Below are positions 1 to 11,708 of a stretch of DNA of 64,000 nt, piece after piece; positions within the stretch are counted from its first letter, which is position 1; each line of letters opens with the position of its first letter. Location of the stretch: the NCBI GenBank assembly GCA_020466095.1, contig CM035806.1:95529919-95593918 (forward strand), read 5' to 3'. Position numbers and translations under genes: made by a program. The notes below the pieces were generated by a model. That model was not told the origin of the DNA, did not search any database, and worked only from the letters and a program-made list of their open reading frames with translations. The DNA is from Chlorops oryzae (Eukaryota; Arthropoda; Insecta; Diptera; Chloropidae).

Positions 1-2430
1 TTTTTTTTGCATTTATTTATAGCTTGGGTAGTTGTGAATATGCCCCTAAGAGGATTTTTTGAAATTCGAAATAGCTTAGAGGATATAGCCTTCTTTGTCG
101 AGCCAGATCTGCGCTAAAACGAGTAATTTTTGCGTTGCTTCAAACTTTAAACGCGTTTATCTCGAAACCACGTTTTTCGAACTGGCGGCCATGATATCTC
201 CAGTTCAACTGAACCGATTTTCATGAAACAAAGTGGAATCGACGCAGAATTGTCACCATTCTCGGGTGAACCTCGACCATAATTTTAAAAAATTGTTTAC
301 TATTTTTTTTTTTACACTAAACTACAAAAAAAAGCCCGAAATTGAAATTTTTTTTTGAATGGCCGCCATTTTGTCAAAAAAAGTCACAAAATTAAGCTTG
401 AGGTTAACCCGAGAATTACATCTACACTGATTATAACCCCGTTTTTTTTCCATTTCGGACGCTCCGGAGACCCGGAATCGTGGCCGCCGTGACGGCACCT
501 TTTTTTTTCACCACCAACTTTGAAGTCTCATTACTTTTTGAACAGCCCACGTATCGAGGCAAAAAAAATTTTTTTATTTACTTTGAACATTTTGTAATAC
601 AATAAATAAAAAAAGTTTTCAATTATTCTTTGCGTTTTCAAATAAGAATTTTTTTAAAAAGGGTCCAAAAAACGGGTTTTCAATGAGAAGACCCCCTTAA
701 CATATTTTCCATGGTCTAACATTTTTCATAACATTTTTCGGCAAGTTTATTTAACATTTTCTTAACATTTTTTGACCTTAGTATTTAACATTTTATGGAG
801 TCTCTAGTTATGACCTTTCGGCAGTTCAAAACAGACGAAAAAATCGAAATGAAAGATTTAATTCTTCAAAATTGTAACTATATGACTTTACTAAACGAAT
901 GTTGCTAGTGCTGAAGTATGTACATTGTATATTCATACACATACCTACATTCATTCAAACTTTTCACACAATTTTGCTAATGCACACCATTGAATAAAGC
1001 GAAACCCCCAGTGAAATGCCATAAAATTAATTGAATTAAATAACATAATTGCACGGAACAGGATTAAGAATTATTTGCGTCCCTTCGTGCCTTCGTCAAT
1101 CCCATATATTGAGAGTGGTGGTGTGATGTGCTGACATCGGTGATTGAATTGAGTTGAAAACGAACGACCAATCAAAAGCATTCTTACCAGAGAAACAAAA
1201 ACCGTTTATCGTTGCGATTGGTCGTCATCGCAGTAAGTAGGACATCACGAGATTTTCAATTGGCTGGGAGCTAATGGCATTTATTTATGGACCCTCTGCA
1301 TTGGCATTTTTAACTGTGGGTCTCCTGCCAATGTCGCTTCCGTCTCCGTCTCCGTCTCCACCCATTAAATTTGTAAGCAAATTAAACTGGTAATTGAGTT
1401 TAATTGAATAACTTATCTTCTTAGACAAACTGATTTTTTAAGTGACAGGCAACACCTTCGTCGCTTTCTACCATTCCTTGCTTACCTCGCTACTTATGCT
1501 GCCACAAAGGCCAGTGCGTTTTAATTCAGTTGTTGTTTGACAGTTGTTGTGTTCAGTGTTGATAGTAGAAAACGAGTGTCTTTTAAGTGATATTTTTTTT
1601 TAAGTAAAAAATTGAAAAGAGGTATACAAAAATAAAAGTCGTGTTAAGTGTAAAAATTCTACTGCATTATGTGATGTTCAGCAATATGATTATGACATTA
1701 AAATTGTTTTCAACCCGAAAATAGATGTCTTAATAAAACAAAATTTTATACCTACATATGCAGAATATAAATATGTGCTTGGATAAGAGAAGCCTAATTG
1801 TTGCGACAGGTATTTTCGGGAGCTCTAACGGACTTACTTCTACAATATTTTTCTGCCACTCAAGAATGTGTATTGCTTGAGTAAAAAAAAATCCACGAAT
1901 TTTCAGTGCTGCAGTTTTTAGACCTAGAAAATTTTGGAATTGCATATATTTATTCCTCTTCAGATTTCCATAAAATTGATCGAATATAGTTTAAAAAACT
2001 ATTAAAAAAAAAACACGTTCCAGTCCTGGCGAACCTAATCACAATAATTACATCTTTGACAATTTTTTTATTTTTTATTTATTTTATTAAGCCGTAAAAA
2101 CATACTTAGAGTTAAAAAAGAAAAAAATAATATACAAGAATATGGCAAGGCCTTAATTCTATAACTTAGGATGTTAGCAAAGCAGGGACCCGAAATAATA
2201 ATTATTGAAATTTCAGATTTTAAAAAAGTTGCCTCTACTTCGAAGAAAATTTTTTTAATTCTTTGTATAACTTTTACAAATTCAAAAAATTCAATAAGTC
2301 TTTCCATAACTTTTTCTTTCCAATTTTTGGTTTTTACGTTTCTTAATAACTTTTATTTTTATCATGAGAAGTTTTTACGTCTTTGAAAATTTTGATTGTT
2401 GAATTTTTATTCGCGTCACTTGTAATAAAC
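1..2430. other. Unassigned AT-rich DNA, no gene seen
   Basis: I see no ORF with family-like sequence here. Bases 1-840 have many A/T runs mixed with GC-richer blocks such as tggccgccat, a texture common in old insect repeats, but I cannot find the ends of an element. Bases 900-1560 look like ordinary single-copy intergenic DNA, with a short CCGTCT run (three copies near 1340-1360). The short ORFs at 1730-1945 and 2068-2386 are low-complexity and have no recognisable domain. Confidence 0.5.
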
Positions 2431-2432
2431 TA

Positions 2433-2600
2433 CCCTGCAGTAATATGGACTGACCTAAGTGTAGCCTTCGGTCAGTCCTTCATGTTACCAGTACTAGTCC
2501 CTTCATAATTCCACTTCTAATGTATTCAACTGACCTTTTTAACATGGGCCTGTCCTAGGGGAGGGACTAGTCCGCAAAACGGCTGATCATAGGCCAGTTT
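2433..2600 (+). repeat. Terminus of a CCCTGCAG-type MITE, other end not found
   Basis: The stretch starts with CCCTGCAGTAAT, the same 12 bases that start the repeat units at 16255 and 16911, and is close to the CCCTGTAG end at 41811. The interior is rich in GGACTGACC / GGTCAGTCC and ACTAGT motifs in both orientations, as in those relatives. No clear partner terminus was found, so only one end is annotated. Confidence 0.4.
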
Positions 2601-3110
2601 TTTTGGTGTCAATTGTCGTAATTTTGTCTGGTTTTTGGATAGTCAAATGAGGAAAATAAACAACAAATTTCTTATATATTATATATTCTAAGTTGATGAA
2701 AGTGCCATTTACTGACTACCCATAAACTAACCTCTTTATGACAATGCATGAATATCCCAACTAGCAAAATAGGTCGAAAATTGGTTATCTCTTACCCATT
2801 TTAGGTCAGAATATTTCGTTGACCTAACCTAAATAGGGCATAATTACGTCTGTACGACGTCGATTCGTCCTTCCGTGTATTACCGTCCATTGGCTGACGA
2901 CGTAAACTATTTTTCTTCAAACATAAAACTTCTAAGGCAATTAGAAAAAAATTTTCCTCTTATAAAAATTTGAAAAGACGTAAAAAATATTTCTCAAAAA
3001 CAAAACTTATTTTTCAATTAATAAAATTTTTTCTCATTCATAATAGTTATATGAAAATCTAAAAATATAAAAATTTTTTTAATAATTATGAAATTAAGTT
3101 TGTTGTATGC
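2601..3110. other. Unassigned AT-rich DNA
   Basis: No gene, RNA or clear repeat boundary seen. The last ~25 bases before the hAT-like element at 3119 (from about 3090) recur at 6563-6590 and are part of the duplicated host sequence described separately. Confidence 0.4.
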
Positions 3111-3118
3111 ATATGCAT

Positions 3119-6087
3119 TAGGGTGGGTCGTTCTTATATGAAAAAAAAAAAGTTGTATGATCGCGTTGGAATAGTAAAATTATGTTTCCTTATGTATAAA
3201 AAATAATTTTGTGTAAAAAAAAAATTCAAAATAAGTTGCATCTTCATACCGCGCAAGCGGATTGAAAGTTGGAAACAAAAATTTATATGAGATATATGAG
3301 ATATGAGTCGGAAAAACTTCAATGATAAAATTTAGAATTTCTCAGCTTTAATCTCATTTTTTAAATACATTATGTTCCCAGATATTTTTGGTCATAAAAC
3401 TATCTTTCAAAGGAAAGCAACGAAACTACGATCGACAAAAATTTTACGGAGATATGGTCGAAGAAACTCAGACCTGAGGAAATTTCTCCAAGACATGCCA
3501 AAAATGTGTTCGAACCTATCAATTTTGTAATCATTTGGAAGAAGGCATATTGCCATTTCAAAAAAATCTTCCTCGAAGAAAATCGGTTATTTCATAAGGT
3601 TGTTATAACAATTTATATATTTATCTATTTATCGGTTTCATTTCAGAACGTGCCCTGAAAAAAAGTCCACGAAAGTTTAAAATCCTTCTACTTGAGCTCG
3701 AACAGGAAAAAACAACGCTCAATTACGATTATAGATTTTTTAAATCGGTTCACAGAAACCAAAGTTACACGGCTTTGAAATTGGACAATTTATTATTTTT
3801 TAAATCCTGTGTTAGTTAAAAAAAATGCCGAAAAGTATACTACATTTTTTTTTGATTCGATAATGAGCTCATGTTTGGGAAAAATACAGAGATTTCCGAT
3901 TTAACGAGCTCAATGTTGCCAGCACTTCTCGTTAAATCGAATTTCTCGTTAAATTGAGTACCATCATAAAATCGTTTTTTTGCTTATTGTAAGAGATTAA
4001 AATTATAAATTGGGCTTATAAACAATTTTTTATTTCAAAAGAATTATTATAACAAAAAAAAAAAAAAAAAAAACATAACTCTTCATTTTGGTTCATATTA
4101 AACATATACATAACGTCTATGTAAACAGAGTAAAAAACTAATGAGATCACGTTTTGTTTAAATTATAAAATACATAGGTAATATGGGGCATTCTTTTATA
4201 AACCGAACAAAAAAAGGGGGAAAATTAACCTAGGTCTTTTCAATTGCGCGATATTTTTTACAGCTTCTAGATATGAAATTATTCAACATGTAGTCCAAAA
4301 TATTTCTCAGAATGCTTTATTTATGGAAGACCGTTAGTTTAAAGTTTGCTGCGTTTTCGTTTTTTAACAAAAATTCAAAGAAAATTTGATGAATTGAATT
4401 GAGAGTTTACTGTCAAAGAGTAATGATGATAAGTAAACAACTGCAGTGTTGCCAGTAGAAAAATATATTTTTGCGTTAAAAAAGGGGGAAGGATTTGAGA
4501 AATCTTTTGCTTGATTACATGGCGAGTCTGATTTATACCAGACCTGTAGCAATCCAACTTCCCCCGGGTGGGGCAAAGAATTTTCCACAAATTTTTCCTT
4601 TGAATTTTCGTAATTCCTTCCACCTAAGACCAAGAATCGTGGTGGGAAAGGCCCCTCCTAGCCCCTAGGTTGGTACGCGACTGATTTCTACTAACGTATG
4701 CTTACGTGGGGATTAAAAAATTGACATCACTGAACAACTGTGCACAATTAAAGCGGTAAGTCCAACAGCGCCTGCGCTTTTTCGATTTCATGCAGGTCAT
4801 GCAAAATTGAACATTACTTTTCATACATTGACTGCTTGCGGCAGTTGGCGCAGCACACGCGCTTTTAGACTCCTCGCTTAACTATTTCTTGGATTCCTCT
4901 TTGTTTCCCTTTATGCTTTTTCACTGATTTTTTATGTTGCTCGCTAAACCGAGTGCACAAAAAAATTTTTGTGCCATTTTGCTCGTTATATAAGATACTC
5001 AATGGAACGAATTTAAATGCTCGTTAAATGCGAAACTCGCTAACGCGAATACTCGTTAAATCGGAAATCTCCTGTATATAGCAAAGTCAACTTACTTCAA
5101 CTTTAAACCGCTTGGGAGGCTCAAAAATTCAGCATTGCTTGACTTTTTTAATCAATAAGTATTAATTCAATACTCTTGTAAATTGTGGATGTAGGAGGCA
5201 TTTCTCCAAACCAACCCTCTAGCTACGCCCGCTTTTTAAAATTTTGTAAATAAGCTCAAACTGAAAATTTAATCAAAATATCACATATATACAAATAGAT
5301 CAGTTTTCGTGATTTTCATAACAGACGATTGTACTGGAGGATATATTTTTCCCAAAAATGAGCTCATTATCGAATCAAAAAAAAAAATGTAGTATACTTT
5401 TCGGCATTTTTTTTAACTAACACAGGATTTAAAAAATAATAAATTGTCCAATTTCAAAGCCGTGCAACTTGGTTTCTGTGAACCGATTTAAAAAATCTAT
5501 AATCGTAATTGAGCGTTGTTTTTTCCTGTTCGAGCTCAAGTAGAAGGATTTTAAACTTTCATAGACTTTTTTTTCAGGGCACGTTCTGAAATGAAACCGA
5601 TAAATAGATAAATATATAAATTGTTATAACAACCTTATGAAATAACCGATTTTCTTCGAGGAAGATTTTTTTGAAATGGCAATATGCCTTCTTCCAAATG
5701 ATTACAAAATTGATAGGTTCGAACACATTTTTGGCATGTCTTGGAGCAATTTCCTCAGGTCTGAGTTTCTTCGACCATATCTCCGTAAAATTTTTGTCGA
5801 TCGTAGTTTCGTTGCTTTCCTTTGAAAGATAGTTTTATGACCAAAAATATCTGGGAACATAATGTATTTAAAAAATGAGATTAAAGCTGAGAAATTCTAA
5901 ATTTTATCATTGAAGTCGGAAAAATCTCATATAAATTTTTGTTTCCAACTTTCAATCCGCTTGCGCGGTATGAAGATGCAACTTATTTTGAATTTTTTTT
6001 TACACAAAATTATTTTTTATACATAAGGAAACATAATTTTACTATTCCAACGCGATCATAGAACTTTCGTAAAAACGACCCAGCCTA
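3119..6087. mobile_element. hAT-like DNA transposon with ~750-bp inverted repeats
   Basis: The ends are inverted copies: TAGGGTGGGTCG at 3119 and CGACCCAGCCTA ending at 6087. The inverted arms run about 3119-3886 and 5335-6087 with high identity. Flanking ATATGCAT is present at 3111-3118 and 6088-6095, an 8-bp target duplication. The empty site exists in this window near 6583-6595, where the host sequence has a single ATATGCAT, which confirms the boundaries. A TAGGG start and 8-bp duplication fit the hAT superfamily. No transposase was recognised inside; the centre is occupied by a pogo-like MITE. Confidence 0.8.
3887..5074. mobile_element. pogo/Tigger-like MITE nested in the hAT-like element
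   Basis: The left end CAGAGATTTCCGATTTAACG at 3887 matches, inverted, the right end ctcgttaaatcggaaatc..cctg ending at 5074. Both are flanked by TA (3885-3886 and 5075-5076). A TA duplication, a CAG start and a TTAACGAG-type inverted repeat are typical of pogo/Tigger members of the Tc1/mariner superfamily. Further CTCGTTAAAT blocks lie inside near both ends (3925-3960, 5015-5060). No transposase ORF was recognised; the ORFs at 4364-4633 have no family features. Confidence 0.65.
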
Positions 6088-6180
6088 ATATGCATACAGA
6101 GAGTTGTTTTTGCAATTTAACTGTGAAAGTTTATGATGAGCTTAACTTCTCTTTTTCGTCGATAGCGAATCAACAGATTC
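6088..6180 (+). repeat. Direct repeat, copy split by the hAT-like insertion
   Basis: The sequence from about 3090 to 3118 plus 6088-6167 equals 6563-6674 except for a few changes; both end in gatagcgaatcaac. The second copy lacks the 2969-bp hAT-like element and shows one ATATGCAT. The nature of the ~112-bp duplicated piece is unknown. Confidence 0.7.
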
Positions 6181-6562
6181 CTATATTTGTTGCATTTTTT
6201 GGTCCCTTATTCGGTGACACTTTTCTGCAACGAAAGTTTTTATTCTAGAAGAACAATAATTAATTTATTAATGTGAAAATTTATTTTCAAGCGATGCTTG
6301 AGAAAATCATCCATAAGCGACTATTTGCTGACGTACGTTTCGACCTGCCGTCTGGGGTCTCATCAGAGCAATTTTTACGGATTGACTGACTATTGAGTCA
6401 AATTTCGGTTTGCGTATTAAACTACCTTTGACTGCAAATCATACCCTTGAATTGTAGCATCAGAAATTACTCCTAATGGGAGATCTAACTAAAGCTTTTT
6501 GAGCTTGAAAGCATTCACTAAATTAATCAGTTCGTATTCTATGCGGCTGGCTCCCCGCTGTT
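6181..6562. other. Unassigned spacer
   Basis: This spacer lies between the two copies of the ~112-bp direct repeat. It includes a slightly GC-richer stretch (6325-6370) but no ORF, RNA or repeat end that I recognise. Confidence 0.4.
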
Positions 6563-6674
6563 TGAATTAAGTTTGTTGTATGCATATGCATACAGAGAGT
6601 TGTTTTTGCAATTTAACTGTGAAAGTTTATGATGAGCTTTAACTTTTCTTTTTCGTCGATAGCGAATCAACTAT
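6563..6674 (+). repeat. Direct repeat, uninterrupted copy (empty site)
   Basis: This is the uninterrupted version of the ~112-bp sequence broken at 3118/6088 by the hAT-like element. It shows the pre-insertion target TGCATATGCATACAG. Confidence 0.7.
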
Positions 6675-8170
6675 TTTAATTATTTTAGTCATAAAATAAT
6701 AATTATTTTAAGACTTTTTTCGAAAATACTTATAAAAGTCAGGTCCCTGTAGCAAAGCATTGAAAGTAGAGTCGAAATTTTAATGTATCGAAGGAAAGGC
6801 TACATAAAACCTTCGCATAGGGAATATGGTTTTAGAATCAACCGAGAATAGAAGGGATGGAAGGAATAAATGTTAAGTAAGTATAATAAACAGTAAAGAG
6901 ATAATCTGAAATAGTTAAATCCATGGGAATTATAAGTTGGTTACTAGTGCGTTGGTTGAATTTCTGCATTGAGTTTGAAATCTGCCAACAATAATGTTAA
7001 TGCGCTCTACAATCGTTGAAATATTTGTCTCAAAGTGTAGTCTGTCAGTGGGATAATGCTAAGGGCGATTTAGGATCATTTTTAATATTTTATTTTGTGA
7101 TATCTGGAGAGATTTTGTATGCATTTTTGCGCACGATCCCCAAACCGGGCAGGCATATGTTAGTATGGCTTGGAAGACAACCTTCATAATGATTATTTTG
7201 TTTTCAGTAGACAGATCTGATTTTCTGTTGATTAAAGGATATAGCATTTTTATGCTTGTTGAAACTTTATTCTTGACGTGAGTTACGTGTTCCTTAAAAG
7301 TCAGTTTTTTGTCCATAATAACACCTAAATATTTTTTCGCTTGGGGACCATGGAACATTTATATTGTTTAGTTTAAGATTGAAGCTAGGTAACATTCTTG
7401 GACTTCGTTTTCTAGTTAGGAAAATGGCCTGAGTTTTATGAGCATTCAATTTGATCTTCCACTTGTAGCTGTATTGACCAAAAACATCTAGCGCACACTG
7501 TTAAGAGGTTACACTGACATTCCCGATTTTGTGAGACGCATAGATTGCTGTATCATCTGCATACATCGCGTATTGACAAGGCTGAGTTTTAGGGCTGTCC
7601 GTGCAGAAAATTATAAAAAGAACCGGCCCTAGCACTGACCCTTGTGGAACTCCAGCAGGGATAGAAGTCAGGTCTGATAATTTACTATTTACGCAGACGT
7701 AAAAGAAACGGTCGCATAAAAAACTTTTAATAATTTTAATTAAATATTTGGGAAATTTATATTTAATTAGTTTGTAAATAAGCCCATTGTGCCAGACGGA
7801 GTCAAAAGCTTTTTCGATGTCAAGCAGTGCGATTGAGGTTGATTTTTTCTGAGCAAAGTTGTCTTTTACATGATTACATATGCGTTTTACTTGATGTGTT
7901 GTGCTGAGAAATGGCCTGAAGCCGAACTGTTCATCTGGCAGTATTTGGTTATCAGTTAAAAAGTCCCAAACTTTGAATTTCATTATTTTTTCAAAAATCT
8001 TTGCTAATTGAGCTAAGAAGACTGATAGGTCTGTAACTCTCTAGCTTATTTGCTGGTTTGTCATGTTTTAATATAGGAACAACTTTTGCTAGTTTCCAAG
8101 CTTTTGGAAAGTATTGCAGTTTGATATCTTTGACAAGTGTACAAAATTTGAACTAAATCTGATCGCTTGA
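6675..8170 (-). pseudogene. Jockey-clade LINE reverse transcriptase relic
   Basis: Read on the minus strand, this encodes pieces of a non-LTR reverse transcriptase in several frames. About 8165-7984 gives a stretch ending in ESYRPISLLSSISKIFEKI. Bases 7983-7501 give LLDIEKAFDSVWH, AGVPQGSVLGPVLF and the YADD catalytic box. Bases 7358-7059 give the thumb region with KYLGVIMDKKLTFKEHV. Weaker downstream similarity reaches about 6930, followed by an AT-rich 3' tail. Frameshifts and stops between the pieces and the lack of endonuclease and ORF1 show a 5'-truncated dead copy. It differs clearly from the intact LINE at 11.4-15.9 kb, so it is a separate, older family. Confidence 0.85.
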
Positions 8171-8471
8171 AGGACCACAAAATTCAAACCAAAAAAGTCA
8201 GTTCCAAACATACATACAGGTGAAACTAATACAGGCGTTTTAAAAACGTACAGAGCCTAACATTTATAGTATTGAAGGAAAGAGGTTTAACGTTTTGATT
8301 GCAATACAACCCCTTGGGGAAGAGATACCTATTCCATTGTGGTGGAAACGCCCGTCATATTCCCATTTTTCGATTTAGTTCAGATGTAAAAAAAAAAATA
8401 ATAGCTTAATAAATAGCGTTCCGGTAAAGGTCTATTATATAAAAGGCTGTGACGGCTGTGACCTGTATGGC
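8171..8471. other. Unassigned spacer
   Basis: This is the stretch between the LINE relic and the hAT foldback element. No gene or repeat boundary recognised. Confidence 0.4.
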
Positions 8472-8479
8472 CATTTCGG

Positions 8480-9014
8480 CAGTGGCGTGTCCAGAGAAAT
8501 ACTGCTTTGATAGTGCTTATATTTTCCACAGTGGTATATTGAACAATTATAAGACATTAACTCAAAAAATGTTAGGGGGGGCTAGAGGAAGTTTAGAGAG
8601 TTATGGACTAAAAACCAAAAACATCCGAAAAATTTATGGCGTCCGATTTGGATGAAAATTTATATATAGAATAAGCGAAAAATGCTTAGAATTTTGGCGT
8701 CAAAATTTTTTCAAGAAACCGATTACAACTAGTCTAGTAAGGGTCTAGTTCCAAACTGGTCCAGAAAGGACCAGTTTTTTGAAAAAATTTTAGTGCTAAA
8801 ATTCTTAGAATTTTTCACTTATTCTATATATAAATTTTCATCCAAATCGGGACGCCATAAATTTTTCGGATTTTTTGGTTTTTGGTCCATAACTCTCTAA
8901 GCTTCCTCTAGCCCCCCCCCCAAAATTTTTGGGTTAATTTCTTATAATTGTTCAATATACCACTGTGAAAAATATAAGCACTATCAAAGCAGTATTTCTC
9001 TAGACACGCCACTG
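8480..9014. mobile_element. Foldback hAT MITE with 8-bp target duplication
   Basis: The element starts CAGTGGCGTGTC and ends in the inverted equivalent (GACACGCCACTG), flanked by CATTTCGG at 8472-8479 and 9015-9022. CAGTGGCG ends and an 8-bp duplication are hAT hallmarks. Nearly the whole element is an inverted repeat of two ~250-bp arms meeting near 8745-8775 in a GGTCCAG-type inverted centre, so a transcript would fold into a long hairpin. It has no coding capacity. The ORF at 8449-8655 lies on one arm and is not a gene. Confidence 0.9.
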
Positions 9015-9022
9015 CATTTCGG

Positions 9023-9356
9023 TGCCGGTTTTTACAGCTTCTGCAATTTTTAAATAGCACAAATGCGAAATTTTGAATTTCTGGACTTACTTTTTCAACG
9101 TTAGTCTTTCAATTTTCGCACAATTCCCCGACCGCGTCTAACAACGATAAGAATTTCACTTGAAATTTTGAAGGATTTCTTTGCGTAGATGTTTCAAATA
9201 TACATACATACATTACATTAGAAAAACTTTTATTGTTCTGCCTTCATGTTTTGTTTTGGGCTCACATCACTCTTTGTAAAAAGTATAAAGTTTTGCTGTC
9301 TAATAAAATTATTTCCTATGTGGGGTTTGTAGTTGAAAAAGAATTAAGTACATAAT
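9023..9356. other. Unassigned spacer
   Basis: AT-rich sequence without ORF or recognised repeat end. Confidence 0.4.
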
Positions 9357-9565
9357 CAGGGCCGGATTTTTGCATCTTGCCGCCCCTGGGCACTTATAAA
9401 GTTGCCGCCCCCCACTCTTCCTCTAATTAAGGCATCGAATTTTTCGAAAAAAAAATACGAAACAATTCAACCTTTTTTACACTAGGGGCAGTGCCGGATT
9501 AGGGTAGGGCTAGCTGGGGCTATGCCCCGGGCCCAACTGGCAACGGGCCCCGAGCGTCCAATAAA
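9357..9565 (+). repeat. Two hAT-like terminus fragments
   Basis: CAGGGCCGGATTTTTGCATC at 9357 and CAGTGCCGGATTAGGG at 9489 are typical of hAT inverted-repeat starts, and both run into GC-rich sequence mentioning only subterminal motifs (ttgccgcccc, gggccccgag). Neither has a partner end here, so they look like truncated or nested remnants. The right boundary is where the tRNA-like-bearing element begins. Confidence 0.5.
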
Positions 9566-10005
9566 AGAGTTTTGACCAAGAAATTAAATTCGTTTCGTTT
9601 AGCGTAATGGTTTTGGCGTTCGCCCAGCGATCTGGTGGTCAGCGGTTCGAGGGCCCGGTGGAGGCGAGAAAATTTTAAGAGAAGTAAGATAAAAAAGATT
9701 TAAAATAAAAAATAGATAAAAAAAAAAAAAATAATTAATATAATATAACAAATAAATTTAAAACAAAGTCAAAACAAAAAATAAAATTTTTTCTTTTTTC
9801 TCAGTCGCCGGTGCTAGGCTATTTTCCTGCCCCATTTCGCTAGCGAAATGAGTGGTTAAAGGTGGCGCATAAAAGGACGACCTGTCCCCGGCAATGAGAT
9901 CGTAATGTTAAATTCGCCAGCGTCTTGAATAGGAAAGGGACCGATCCTCGACACCCAGTGACTAGTGAAATCGCTAGTGTTGTGGTGGCTCCGCTGACTA
10001 CTGGG
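9566..10005 (-). mobile_element. Truncated copy (X3) of the CCCAGTAGTCAG element
   Basis: On the minus strand the copy starts CCCAGTAGTCAGCGGAGCC at 10005 and matches the left ~440 bp of the copies at 22452, 25786, 30195 and 40844, including the internal TTTCGCTAGCGAAA-like palindrome and one tRNA-like domain (plus strand 9597-9668, A-box-like TAGCGTAATGG and B-box-like GGTTCGAGG). It ends at about 9566, before the second tRNA-like domain and the right terminus. Confidence 0.75.
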
Positions 10006-10499
10006 AAATTTATGAAATATTTGTTTACAATGTACATATGCGCACTTTAAATTCATTTCCTTGGCGTATGTATGGGTATTTTTTTATATGTGATAAAAAT
10101 ATTTCACATTCAGTGAAAGTTTGGTTACAAAATTGGCAAACTATTGACATTTTGAAAGTCAATACTTAATATAAAAAAAAAGTGAAATGTCCTTAAAATA
10201 TAATAAGGCACTTAAACCTACAAATGTTTAACGTTTGGCTGAAATAAAAAAAAAATGAAATTCTTTCAATTTCAAAAATTTTTAAGCAAGTTTATGATTA
10301 AAAAATTCGTTTTCAAAATATTGCACGATGCTCTTTTATCAATATTACTAAAAAGAAAGTTTTTAAATATGTTTGAACAAGCGTTTAACTAATATTATAA
10401 AAAAAAAGTATCGTATTTAGAGTTATACAACTAAATCATTAATATAACAGTCTTTACTTCAAGTCTTGCTGTTAAAAAATATATAAACATATACTGAAA
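10006..10499. other. Unassigned AT-rich DNA
   Basis: No gene or repeat end recognised. Confidence 0.4.
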
Positions 10500-10937
10500 G
10501 AAATATCGGCAGTAATATTGAATTAAAATTTTCGTAAATATTTGAATACGAATTTTAGTCAATATAACGAATTTTCATCATGCTGACGAAAATATTTGTT
10601 ATATTGCAGAAATTTTGTGAATGGAACGAAAAAAAATTCTTCAATACGAGTTAAATAGTTTAATCAATATAACAAAATTTCTTCATAGGTACGAAAACAT
10701 TTCTTCATACTGAAGAAATTTTCTTACTTATGACAAAAGCATTCGTAGGACATTTTAAAATTTACAATTTTCGTATAAATGTAGAAATTTCTTCAATATG
10801 ACGTAATTTGTTTGTTGATATGACGAAATTTCGTTAATATAACAAAACGTATTCGTGAAAATAAGAAATTAATTTCGTAAATATGAAGAAATTTTTTCAA
10901 TATGGCGAAGAAATTGTCTTAAAATTAATTTATATAT
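10500..10937. repeat. Degenerate GAAATTTCTTCAATATGA-type repeat field
   Basis: Many diverged, irregularly spaced copies of GAAATTTCTTCAATATGA and its complement alternate through the stretch. The same motif resumes at 15965-16020 directly after the 5-kb insertion and again at 18400-18770. There is no fixed period, so it looks like an old simple-satellite field of nearly palindromic units and not a clean tandem array. Confidence 0.55.
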
Positions 10938-11708
10938 TAAGGGCCAATATTACCAAGCATATTTAAAAAAATTTTAAAAATAAAATCCGATTTTCATTTT
11001 CACCACCGAAATTTTTAAAATATTTTTAAAAAAATTTTAAACTACCTCAGCAGGTCGTTTAAGTTTTTTTAAAGATACGGTAACAGCCCTGTTTTGGGCG
11101 GTAGAAAAACAGCTGATTACGTTCATTCTAAAATTTTTCGGAAAAAATCTGCGCAAAACGAAACAAGCAAAGCTTTAAATTTATGGATTCGGATTACAGC
11201 GATATGAGACTAATGAAAAATCGTGCGCACACGGCTCCATGCTCTAAAATAATATTTCAATCATTCGTGAATTTGACTGACTACCCTGACAGTGGAGCGT
11301 GCTGCCACATTTTGCTATACTTAAAAAAGTTGCATATTGAAAATGAAATTTAAAATAAAAAAATTTTTAGAGTAGTGAATTTGAGTTACAAGTTACAACA
11401 ACTGACACGGACGTGTGTTCTTTGTGCTCCTAGAAAAGTAAACAAAAACAATAACCCGGTGTAAACAAACGTTTCGGAGTATAATTACCTGTTGCCTAAA
11501 TCGAACGGAGTTCGTTGTCGCGTTGTCCGGCTCGCGAACTTTGTGCGTGGATCAGTTTCCGATTTTAAAAATTCGAAATAATTTAATTCAAGGGCTTGGA
11601 AACCCAAGGAGCTGTCTGTCCTGCTCGCGTTTTTAGACAGTTTGGCTCGAAAGAGACAGCTGGTAGTTGCTTCATATCAGCTGTCAGCAGCGCTACCAGA
11701 CTTCCATC

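Noticed and set aside
8511..8518. CACAGTG inside the foldback hAT MITE (and its inverted copy near 8961)
   Set aside because: It lies 31 bp inside clear hAT ends, has no nonamer at 12 or 23 bp, and is duplicated only because the arms are inverted.
9357..9370. Complete hAT element starting at 9357
   Set aside because: No matching inverted end or 8-bp duplicate could be found, so only terminus fragments are annotated.
11667..11708. Upstream start of the LINE ORF1 at 11667
   Set aside because: The codon there is TTG; the first ATG in frame is 11709.
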